This document shows, one piece after another, positions 12,998-24,214 of a stretch of 64,000 nucleotides of DNA (positions are counted from its first letter, which is position 1; each line of letters opens with the position of its first letter). The stretch is from Nematostella vectensis (taxonomy: Eukaryota > Cnidaria > Anthozoa > Actiniaria > Edwardsiidae). A program made the translations under genes and the position numbers. The notes under the pieces were generated by a model that ran no database searches, was not told the origin of the DNA, and saw only the letters and a list, made by a program, of their open reading frames with translations. The DNA lies in contig NC_064044.1 of assembly GCF_932526225.1 (NCBI RefSeq), positions 10,906,906-10,970,905 on the forward strand, given 5' to 3'.

Positions 12998-13515
12998 GCC
13001 TATTTAGTAAGTACAAAAGCTAGTCTAAGTGGTCTATTTAGTAAATAAAAGCTAGTCTAAGTGGACTATTTAGTAAATAAAAGCTAGTCTAAGTGGACTA
13101 TTTAGTAAATAAAAACCAAGTCTTAGTGGTCTATTTAGTGAATAAAAAGCTAGTCTTAGTGGTCTATTTAGTGAATAAAAGCTAGTAAAGTGGTCTATTC
13201 AGTGAATAAAAGCTAGTAAAATGGTCTATTCAGTGAATAAAAGCTAGTCTAAGTGGTCTATTTAGTAAATAAAAGCTAGTCTTAGTGGTCTATTTAGTGA
13301 GTAAAAGCTAGTCTAAGTGGGCTATTTAGTAAATAAAAGCTAGTCTTAGTGGTCTATTGAGTGAATAATAGCAAGTCTTAGTGGTCGTTTAGTGAGTACA
13401 AGCCAGCCTTAGTGCTCTTCAGCAATAACAAGTGGTCTATTTAGTGAGTGCAAGCTAGTCTAAGTAGTCTATTTAGTTTGCACAGGCTTGTCTAAGTGGT
13501 CTATTAAATGAATAC
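12998..13515. repeat. ~32-bp minisatellite derived from the oxidase stop-codon region
   Basis: About 15 units containing CTAAGTGGTCTATTTAGTGA alternate with AATAAAAGCTAG. The same word, with one or two changes, spans the end of the last coding exon of the oxidase at 13822-13845, including its TAG. The array lies 3' of that stop on the gene's strand. Confidence 0.85.
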
Positions 13516-13823
13516 AAGCTACAATCCCCGTCAAAACTCTTGATACTTCTACACCTATTATTGGACCAATTGAATACCAAATAGCATTACAAAACACCCC
13601 CTCTGTCCTTGATATAATCACCCCTCTTCACCTGGTCCAATGTTGTTCCGATAGCATGATGTCCACTTGGAATCTCAACATTGTACCGGGGGGGGGGGGG
13701 GGGGGGGGGGAGGGGGTTCTCGTATGTTGGTTCTTGGTGGGTTCTTGGCCGGCCGGATACAAATGTTTTACTTCGTTTGGTAAATTTCAAAAGGTTTCAA
13801 GTAGTTTTGGCGCGAATTGTAGT

Positions 13824-16800
13824 CTAAGTGGTCTGTTTAGCGAGTTGCCCGCCGCAAGCCATTCTGATTCGCTCACACGTCGCGGGCGAGTTCATGCGGA
13901 ACATGGAGCTGAGACCGACCTCCTTTCTGTAAAAAAAAAAAATAGAGAAGCGCCCGGTCATCAATTTCCTAGCCGAAATCAAGGGATAATACGGTCACGT
14001 GCGCAGAACAGGATCATTGGTTAATTATGTCAGATCACATGTACAGAGATGGCGTGTACCCTGAGTACAAATATGGCAACATGGGAAAAGGCGATTGGTT
14101 TTTAGAATGTGATAACACGGACAGTGAAAGGAAAGATTGCTTTATATGGAAACATGACGTGCACCCTGAGTAGGCAACATGGGAGAAGGCGATTGGCTAA
14201 TTGAATCACATGGGCAGAGTGATTGCCTTATATGGAAAGATGACGTTCAGGGTCATGTGCTTAAGGGGCATTCGGATTGGTTCAAATAACGTTCGCTAAC
14301 ATAATGAACTTTACCTTTTATGGTCATGTGTTCTTATGATTTTAATACAAACCTTGCCGCAGAAACTGCTGACTTAATGGCCAGAAAAACCGAGCCTGAT
14401 AGACATATGGCGGGCTCACCAACAGCCTAAAAACAATGAAATGAAGAATATTCACAGGTGAGAGCCAGGTTTTTTCACATTTGACGTAAAGAAAGGAATC
14501 AAATGATCAACCGCAAAGCACGCTGGGTATCGCGCACGCGTAGTAGTGATTACCTTGGACGAGAGTATCCCCTTGTCATTCCTCATGTTCTTCAGAATGT
14601 GAACGTTTATTTCCCGCGGGATGTCCCGCAAGCTCGGGATCTTGTAGTCCCTTCGGCTGCACGTGACTAGACGGCCGTCACACGAGTAACGCAACTCCTC
14701 TATGGTGAAGTACCCCAACCCTTGGACAAACGCACCTTCAATCTAGGACACGGAAGCATGATTACGTAGCTTAAGCAACTCACATGATCATATGGTAGTC
14801 ACGCTAGTAACGTAACTGCACACATGAGGGTGACCACGTGATCAGATGGGAGTCACGCGAGTAACACAATTTCTCTATTATATAAAATCCATGTCCTGGA
14901 CAAACGCGCCTTAATCTTCAACACGGAAACTTATTGATCACATGATGAGACGGTCATCGTGCGAGTAGTGCAACCCTCACGTGACGATCCCGCTATCAGA
15001 TGGCCTCCACGTGATACCTTAGTAATGTGTAAAATATCATGCCAATCACCCACTTATTACTATATTGCTTATTACTGAATATTCATCGGTTTATTCACAG
15101 GTTATTTATAATTAATAATCTACCAATGAAGTCTGGTATGTTATTGAAGATATTTGATTGAAAATATGGATGCTTTATGTGACTCGCCATTGAGCTGGAG
15201 CATAAAATGGCGGCGTGATTGGCCTTAAAAAATCATGCAAAAACACAAACGATTACCTGTCCAACATCGATGGCGGGATTGAGAGATCTGCCGAAATCCA
15301 TGACGATATCCACACGCATCACCTAAAGCAACGGGACAATGGTGGAACAAGACAACAGCTAGAGCAAGCAACACTTGACAAAGCACGACAACAGCTAGCA
15401 CGCAACCCTTGACAAAACACGACAACAGCTAGCACGCAACCCTTGTCAAAACACGACAACAGCTAGCAAGCAACACTTGACAAAACACGACAACAGCTAG
15501 CAAGCAACACTTGACAAAGCACGACAACAGCTAGCACGCAACCCTTGTCAAAACACGACAACAGCTAGCAAGCAACACTTGACAAAACACGACAACAGCT
15601 AGCAAGCAACACTTGACAAAGCACGACAACAGCTAGCACGCAACCCTTGTCAAAACACGACAACAGCTAGCACGCAACCCTTGTCAAAACACGACAACAG
15701 CTAGCACGCAACCCTTGTCAAAACACGACAACAGCTAGCACGCAACCCTTGTCAAAACACGACAACAGCTAGCACGCATACAGCCATTTCAATAAACGTT
15801 GTCAAAGAGCGCTCGCCGCACGCACCCATACCGCGATACCGCATGTATCTCTGACTCACCTGTAATCCAGTCTATACTGCGAAAGGTTGAATTAAACTTA
15901 TTATTATTAAAAGAAAACCTGTTGGCAAAGTGCCTGAACGGAATAGCAACGACGACGGCGACAGACTGCAGGGAAAACCCAAAAAGATTTTATACTTTGC
16001 GCTCAATTTTAAACTAGTTTAGATAAAATTCACTCGTTTATGTATTCCCCCATAAAACCATGGTAAAACCTAGAATCGTATTTCTAGCATAGCGAACAAG
16101 GATAGTCTAGTTTTCAGCGCACACGTTCCCGTCCTCGCTACACCATAAAACTTGGAGTTTTCACGTTGTCGTTTGAAGAAAAACGGCTAAAATGTATCAG
16201 ACAGAAACCATTTCAGAGTATATTTTACGTCTGGCTCTTTAAATTCTCAATTGTTTTCTTTCTTCGTCTTTCGCTTTGCCGTTGTCGTCCCTATTTTTGT
16301 CCCTATTTTTGCAGATACCTTTTACAATTGTACTCGGCACATAGAAAGAAATGCCGCAGTGTCTTCGATAGATAAAATGTACCATCCAGATAACTCGCCA
16401 GAGAAGGTCTTCACTATAAGACTGCGGCATATTTACTGAAAACCTGTTACAACAAATATTACCCATACCACCTCGCGGTATGGGCGCGTGCAGAAGAGCG
16501 CTCTCTTGGACAACGTTTATTGAAATGGCTGTATAATATTTAACAAAACACGACAATAACCAGCACGCATCACTTGACAAAACAGAACGGTAGTCAGGGA
16601 AAAAAAACACGACAACTTTAACCACGCAGTTTACAATTATTATTGTGGTTTTGTAAAGATTCATAGCTCCCATTTGCTTACACCTATTTCAAAAAAGTTT
16701 GCACTCGGAGAATCTGTGTATTGTAACCCGCAGTGCATCATATGTATCAAGTAAATAAGCAAATAAGCGTAAATAAAATACAATCCAGGCTCAAAACCTT

Positions 16801-19800
16801 TTTAATTCTTGTCTACATTTGTCTAAACATTCACATAGCTTTCAGATGCAAGAATTTTTATGAGCCATTGCGGGTTACGACACATGCATTCTCGAGTGCA
16901 ACCTTATTTGAAATAGTTATGTCTGCCAGACAAAAGAATTCAAGTTGACCTGGCCTGGGTTTGAGCCCTATGGTATACCTAGAAAGACTACAGACAAGCT
17001 ATAGAAAAACTAGATGGTCTGCGTAGGCTTTTTTTTTTTTGCTCCGATGAAGGGCTACGCTCGTAACGTCAGCGCAACCACTATGTCTAACAAAGGCGTT
17101 CAACATACTTTTTTAACCACGTGTCATGATTTATAGCTTGGGTTCGAACCCTAGTTCTCTTGTTGATAGACAAGGCCCGTTACCACTGAGCTATCTCAAA
17201 GCCATTTCCCAGTGTACGAGCCTATATGCCTTAATATGCGGCTGGTGTTTCTAATGGGGAATTTAAGCAACTACGACGGCTACGGCAGAGAGAATGTAAA
17301 ACCCAAAAAAGCTTACCTGCTTTGCGCACAATTCAAAACTAGTTTTGATAAATTTCACTCGTTTTTGTAGTACCCCAAAATTATAGACAAATCTAGAATA
17401 TTATTTCTAACATAGCAAACACGGATAGTATAGTTTTCAGCGCACACATTCCCGTCCTCGCTAGACCGTGAAACTTGGGGTTTTCACGTTGTCTTTTGAA
17501 GAAAAACGGCTAAAATGTATCAGACAGAATCCATTTCGAGCACATTTCATGTCTGGCTCTTTGAATTTCCATTATTTTCTGCCGTCGCCGTTCGCGTTGC
17601 CGTCGTCGTTGCATAAATTCCCTAATCTCACCTTGTGTGCGCCAGTCAAGCAGTCGATCTCCACCTCAGTACACACCGCCCCATACGTGAAGTACGAAAA
17701 CGGGTACCCTGTGTACGAAGCCCAGTCAAAGCCAACGTCGGGCACCCTGTGGAAAAACGGTAGAAAGACTAAGTAAGCGGCATCCCAAGAACAAAGACAT
17801 GACATAAATCAATTTTCAAACAATTACTGCGAGAAGCTTTTTTTTTTTTTTAATAGTCATACGCCTTTGTAATTGATTTTATGCAATTTTGGAAGACACA
17901 TCATGTGAAAAACTTAAAGTAAACATCTGGAACAAAACTTTATAAGCCACTCCGGCCGTATCGGCCGAGTGAGTGAGTAATAAAGTAAAAAAATATCAGA
18001 ATCACATAGCAACAAGTTTTCGATTATATGAATATGTTGTGGTGGGTATTCTGTTGATTTTCGTTTTTTCCCGAAATTTTTAAGAACATGCCGAGGCTCA
18101 GATAGCAGCAAAATATTGTTTTTTTTTTAAGTGTAAGGCGTTCTAAAATGCAGAAACAAATTGTCTTGACAATACAACAACCTTGAATGAATGTTATTTC
18201 TATTGATTAACGGGCAAATTCGAGTAAGGATGAGCGTTCGCTAATGAAAACAGGATTAAAGATAATAACGCGAAATGTGTCATGCTTATAATTCTTCTAA
18301 AAACGTTTTTCGCTTATATTTTCTAAAATAAAATCGCTACCGTAAATATCATTCCAGTATATGGTAGTATTTAATGTAGGGATTCATTTAATGTAAAAAT
18401 CGTATTTTCGGTATTTTTGTCCATACGAAACTGTTCCGTAACCTTAATTCTCTTCTAATAGTTCATTGCGTACATATATTTTTATATGCTTAAAATTTAA
18501 AAAAATACGTTTAAGAACATTTTCAGCCTTAAATTGCTATAAAAATAAGAACCCAGCCTCTTATTTATAAAAAAATTGTATCCGTACATGTTAGGATAAT
18601 TTGTATGTCAACCTACTTGTGGAACCCTGTGGCGGAGAGAGAGACTCGATCAAGGTAAGCCGCTTGTACCTTTCAAAACAAGGGGTGAGTTAGAGCAATT
18701 GATTTTAATAGAAACGAGAAAAAAGCCCTGCTTTTGCTGAGAGCACTGGATCAATATGAACGAGGATAGAACTCTGAATTTTGCTTTGAGCAATGGGACA
18801 ATAGAAAAAAGAACGCCAGAGGATAGGCTAGGCCCAAAATCAGACATGCTTAAGTTTAATCATTACCCATTCTTCCCAGGTCCCCTCGGGATTGTCTTTC
18901 TTGAACGGAGCCAACCGCATCAGGATCTGTTCACATGCAACCTACACGAGAAGACATTATTCAGAAAGAATATGCGACCTACACGAGAAGACATTATTCA
19001 GAAAGAATATGCGACCTACACGAGAAGACATTATTCAGAAAGAATATGCGACCTACACGAGAAGACATTATTCAGAAAGAATATGCGACCTACACGAGAG
19101 GACATTATTCAGAAAGAATATGCGACCTACACGAGAGGACATTCAGATAGCGCATGCGACTATGTATAGCATAATGTAACACTACTATATGGCATAGAAG
19201 CGAGTGTTTAAATTTGACGCGCATGACAGGATAGAAGAATATCATCTTCATCATCAGTTTCATCATTATCATCATCATTATATTTATTATCATCATCATC
19301 ATCATTATTATTATCATTATCAGCATTATCAACATCATCGTAATCATCATTATTATAAATATTTTTATTGTCCATATCAACATTATAATAATTTTATTGA
19401 TTGGCCCCTTTACCTTGACCGCAGCCCCATTCAACTCGAGTGTAAAAGAAGCCCCAGAGGGGGAGGTGTTGGGCACTGTGTTTGTCGCAGTCTCACTGAT
19501 GAAGACTTTGGACACAGGAATCTCAAGAGTATGAGCTGCAATCTGAAAAACAAAATAAAATTCACAGTCTAAATATCAGGCTTTTGTGATCGTAAAGGTT
19601 GTAAGATCCTGTCGTGTTAAAAAAATGTGTCCAAGATACAAGGGGTACCTGTGCTATCTTGGTATAAAGCCCCTGACCTGGAAGCATTGTATACCTGTGT
19701 TATCTTGGTATAAAGCCCCTGTCTTACATACATGGTGTACCTGTGTCATCTTGGTAAAAATCTATATAAGCCTTGCCATAAGCCCTGTGAGCATAAATAA

Positions 19801-22800
19801 TTTTGAATATTTTCTAATATCTTTCTGTTTAATTTCAACTTTAGAAGCACACTAGCATACACACATTGGCACCAGTCGGGCCAAGACGGGACGCTAGCAC
19901 AGTCTATTACCCGTGCAGTTCGGCAACCATGGACAGCTGTTTCGTCCTTATTAGGACTCGTCAGCATGGCATAGCCGGTTTGCCTCAGTTAAACTTCATC
20001 GGCAAAATAAACTGCAGGGCGACTTCGACTCGAACGAAGTGCTTTAAACCACAGCTTAGATCCATAATAATAATAGTAATAGACTGTGCTAGCGTCCCGT
20101 CTTGGCCCGACTGGTGCCAATGTGTGTGTGCTAGTGTGCTTCTAAAGTTCACATTTATGTATACATACTCGCAAGGATAGTTTGGCTATCCGACGGAGTT
20201 TTAGACTAGCAAAGGTCGCATGCGTGATCCGCACAATTGGCATCACGCTAGCCCGGTCGCAGCTCTAGATCCCACATGGATCTAAGCTGTGGTTTAAAGC
20301 ACTTCGTTCGAGTCGAAGTCGCCCTGCAGTTTATTTTGCCGATGAAGTTTAACTGAGGCAAACCGGCTATGCCATGCTGACGAGTCCTAATAAGGACGAA
20401 ACAGCTGTCCATGGTTGCCGAACTGCACGGGTAATAGACTGTGCTAGCGTCCCGTCTTGGCCCGACTGGTGCCAATGTGTGTATGCTAGTGTGCTTCTAA
20501 AGTTCACATTTATGTATACATACTCGCAAGGATAGTTTGGCTATCCGACGGAGTTTTAGACTAGCAAAGGTCGCATGCGTGATCCGCACAATTGGCATCA
20601 CGCTAGCCCGGTCGCAGCTCTAGATCCCACATGGATCTAAGCTGTGGTTTAAAGCACTTCGTTCGAGTCGAAGTCGCCCTGCAGTTTATTTTGCCGATGA
20701 AGTTTAACTGAGGCAAACCGGCTATGCCATGCTGACGAGTCCTAATAAGGACGAAACAGCTGTCCATGGTTGCCGAACTGCACGGGTAATAGACTGTGCT
20801 AGCGTCCCGTCTTGGCCCGACTGGTGCCAATGTGTGTATGCTAGTGTGCTTCTAAAGTTCACATTCTTGTTTAATTTCAGCACATAATTCATCGTCACAA
20901 GGTCGAGTCCTTTTCTTGATACCTGTGTTATCTTACTATAAATCCACTGCCCCGGATGCATGATATACCTGTGTTATCTTGTTATAAGTATCTGTCCCGG
21001 ATACATGATATGTATATATACACCTGTGTTATCTCTGTATAAAGCCCTGTTCTGGGTTCATGGTAAGCCTGTGTTATCTTGGTATAAAGCCCCTGTTCTG
21101 GAAGCATGGTACACCTGTGTTATCTTATTATAAATCCTCCCGCCCCGGATGCATGGTATACCTGTGTTATCTTGGCATAAAGCCCTGTGTTGGAAGCATG
21201 ATTAACTTGTGTTATCTTATTATAAATCCTCCTGCCCCGGATGCTTGGTATACCTGTGTTTTGGATGCATGGTATACCTGTATTATCTTGTTATAAGAGC
21301 CCTGTTGTGGATGCACTGTATACTTGTGTTATCTTGGTATAAAGCCTCTGTCTTACATACATGGTATACCTGTGTTATCTTGGTATAAAGCCCATCTTCT
21401 GGAATCATGATAAACCTGTGTTATCTTATTATAAATCCTCCCGCCCCAGATGCTTGGTATACCTGTGTTCTGGATGCACGATATACCTGTGTTATCTTGG
21501 TATAAAGCCTCTGTCTTACATACATGGTATACCTGTGTTATCTTGGTATAAAGCCCATCTTCTGGAATCATGATAAACCTGTGTTATCTTATTATAAATC
21601 CTCCCGCCCCGGATGCTTGGTATAGCTGTGTTTTGGATGCATGGTATACCTGTATTATCTTGGTATAAAAGCCCTGTTGTGGGTGCACGGTATACCTGTT
21701 CTATCTTGGTATAAAGCCCCTGTCTTACATACATGGTATACCTGTGTTATTTTGGTATAAAGCCCATCTTCTGGAATCATGATAAACCTGTGTTATCTTA
21801 TTATAAATCCTCCCGCCCCAGATGCTTGGTATACCTGTGTTCTGGATGCATGGTATACCTGTATTATCTTGGTATAAAAGCCCTGTTGTGGGTGCACGGT
21901 ATACCTGTGTTATCTTGGTATAAAGCCCATCTTCTGGAATCATGATAAACCTGTGTTATCTTATTAAAAATCCTCCCGCCCCGGATGCTTCGTATACCTG
22001 TGTTCTGGATGCATGGTATACCTGTGTTACCTTGGTATACCTGTGTTCTGGATGCATGGTATACCTGTATTATCTTGGTATAAAAGCCCTGTCCAAACTC
22101 CACCCCGCCTGATGCCACAAGCACTGTTCCGTCGGTGTACACGTGCACTAAGGCTCCTCCCTGAAAACACATTTTCTATTGACCATTTGCTATAAAAAAG
22201 TTGAATTCATTGAAAATTAATCAGATATAATTCTTCATGAAGCCATTGTCAGGTTGTATACTGCTTCTTTTTCTAATAAGGTTGGATCCGCAGTGTTTCA
22301 TCAAATAAATAAGCATGCAAAAGGGCGTAAATAAAATACAAATCTAGGTTTTAAAAGCTGTATAATTTTTGTTTAGATTCTGATAAACATCCACATAGCG
22401 TTCAGATAGAAGGATTCAGCCGTTTACACGCTACCCATGAAACAACCGCGGGTTACGACACATGGGTTTACGAGTGCAACCTTATTTGAAATAGATGGCT
22501 GCAATGGTATCGAAATGCAAAATTTTATTATTTATATAAAATCATTGTAACTATCAAAAAACAACGTTAAAAAAACTATACTTTCTTACGCTAAGATAAG
22601 CTGGTCTTTATCGTGACTTAAGCTGGTCTTTATCGTGACCTGCTTGGGGGTATTTGTCATTATGTCTTTAATTTGTTTTGTTTTGACCGTGCGCAAGCGA
22701 CGGCAAATCTGCGAAAAGAGACATCGCTGGGCTTTATTACCGTTTTTATAGATCACATTACCTGATTTAAGGCTCTCAGAACAATCGCTATCCCGTACTT

Positions 22801-24214
22801 CATAGGCATTGTGACCAACCCACGTTTCGCATAGCAGTTGGCCCTGAAATTATCAAAAATAGTAAGCACGGTTATCCTGCGGAAAACGAGCAGGAGGGGA
22901 ACTGGGACCTCATAGACATGTTCTACAGCGACCACAGACCGATTTCTAGTCAATCATTCGATCACAATTTCATTACAAGGCAAATAATGCGAAGTAATCT
23001 TGAAATGACTATTTAAAACCAAGTATCATAATTCATTTAATTATCTTAACAGAAAATATTATAAAAGCCTTCCTTATATCAATCATTGAAAATCATGAAA
23101 ATCTGTCTGTCTGTCGCACCTGTTGAATTCCTCAACCGCTGACCGTCTGTGCTCGAAGTCGCTCTTTTCTATCAGCTCTTTCCAGACGCGCTGTACGGTG
23201 CAATTGGTCAGCGGTTGGTTGTAGGGCGTAAGATCGCCTTCACTGTAGAAGTTCAGCTGGCGAACCTGGAATATGCGGATATCAGTTGCAAAGACATAGG
23301 TTAATATGCTTTTTTTTACTTTCAAACAAAATTGGGCACTAAAGTAAACCAGACCACAGATAACATAAGCTCACAGTGTGTGAGCTGTCATTGATCGTTT
23401 TGTCTTTAAAGAAGGCCAATTGCGCCGCCATTATATGCTCCCGCTCAATGGCGAGTCACACAAAGCATCCATTTCCATCGGCTTATTCAAGCAAGTAACC
23501 CAGAAATTTTCAATCAAATATCGTAAATAACATATCAGATTTCATTCGTAGATTGTGGGTATTATGAGGTTTCCTTGCAAATAAACCGCGCTGTATTTTC
23601 AACGATAAACAATGACAAGGTAGTGGGTGATCGACATTCTTTAAAGCAGTCTAGATAAAATTCTACGCTATGGGCGGGTAGTTTGCGAGCTACGCTGTTG
23701 AGTATCCCCCATAAAAGTAAAACAGGAAGCTAGCACACTCCGGCTAGCCTGCGTGCAGCTGGAAATAGTTTCCGGCTGCACGCAGGCTAACTCCGGCTGG
23801 CTGGCCGTCGTACAAGCTAAACTAATTCGCTTTTAGCCCGCACAGAAACCTATATTTTTACAAAATTCTTTCGCAACATTTAAGTATGATCCTTCTAGAT
23901 GCAATCAAGACCGCTCTCACTTCAATTTAAATTATATCCGCTCCGAAATCACGCATTTGTTGCTCAACTCGCCACCTCAACTCGACTATGTTCGTGGCAG
24001 TCAGCCAGCACACGGCCGTTAGAGAACGCGACAAACTATTCCCGTACCCTTCCGGACCAGACTTTGATTGTTTGCGATGTTTCAAATGAGGTTAAAGATA
24101 TGTATGCATGACGTCATATCTCGTAATGCACTTGAGCATGCACAGTACCTCGTTTTCCGGCATCCCACATGTCTTGGCAACATCGGAGACAATGTTCTCC
24201 ACGAACAAGTGCGC
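13824..24214 (-). CDS. Oxidase exons 29-40: second half of the Mo domain and stop
   Basis: Exons: 24149-24214, 23120-23265, 22762-22843, 22065-22160, 19414-19542, 18867-18941, 18617-18669, 17632-17746, 15257-15322, 14554-14742, 14353-14426, 13824-13926. Landmarks are [34 protein letters not shown] with [101 protein letters not shown] (the glutamate of VGEP is the conserved catalytic base) and [14 protein letters not shown], ending in TAG at 13824-13826. Four of these exons border arrays or decayed copies of their own edges. All junction phases agree. Confidence 0.9.

Larger units (their letters stand above)
19826..20879 (+). mobile_element. Retrozyme-like insertion with target-site duplication
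   Basis: The insertion (19838-20867) is flanked by the 12-bp direct repeat TGTTTAATTTCA (19826-19837 and 20868-20879). It consists of an inverted partial unit (about 19838-20063), a short ATA-rich junction, then just over two direct copies of a 355-bp unit (about 20073-20867). The direct copies are almost identical. Each unit contains one type I hammerhead ribozyme and has no credible protein. This matches retrozymes: small non-autonomous retroelements that spread through self-cleaved circular RNAs. Assignment to that class follows from the ribozyme, the unit size and the tandem layout. The mobilising enzyme is not part of the element. Confidence 0.88.
19628..22064. repeat. ~46-50-bp array containing the oxidase exon 32 donor
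   Basis: About 30 copies lie at 19628-19765 and 20920-22064, interrupted by the retrozyme insertion. On the gene strand a typical unit reads CTTTATACCAAGATAACACAG followed by GTATACC, which is the end of exon 32 (FYTKIIQ) plus its donor. Units with CCCGCCCCGGATGC, TTCTGGAATCATG and TTGTGGGTGCACG spacers form higher-order repeats. The array extends from the true donor at 22065 into the intron. Confidence 0.92.

Noticed and set aside
17140-17206. A functional tRNA gene on the minus strand
   Set aside because: The A and B boxes are good, but the anticodon arm does not fold as 5 bp with a 7-nt loop, and the same head recurs with a SINE body.
18756-19179. Overlapping repetitive open frames
   Set aside because: They arise from the 37-bp array that copies the exon 34 acceptor; three plus-strand frames encode the same repeat.
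20248-20830. Repeated 75-codon minus-strand frames (and one on plus at 19866)
   Set aside because: They lie inside the ribozyme-bearing unit and cross the hammerhead. The simplest explanation is a non-coding RNA unit; the frame has no recognisable domain.
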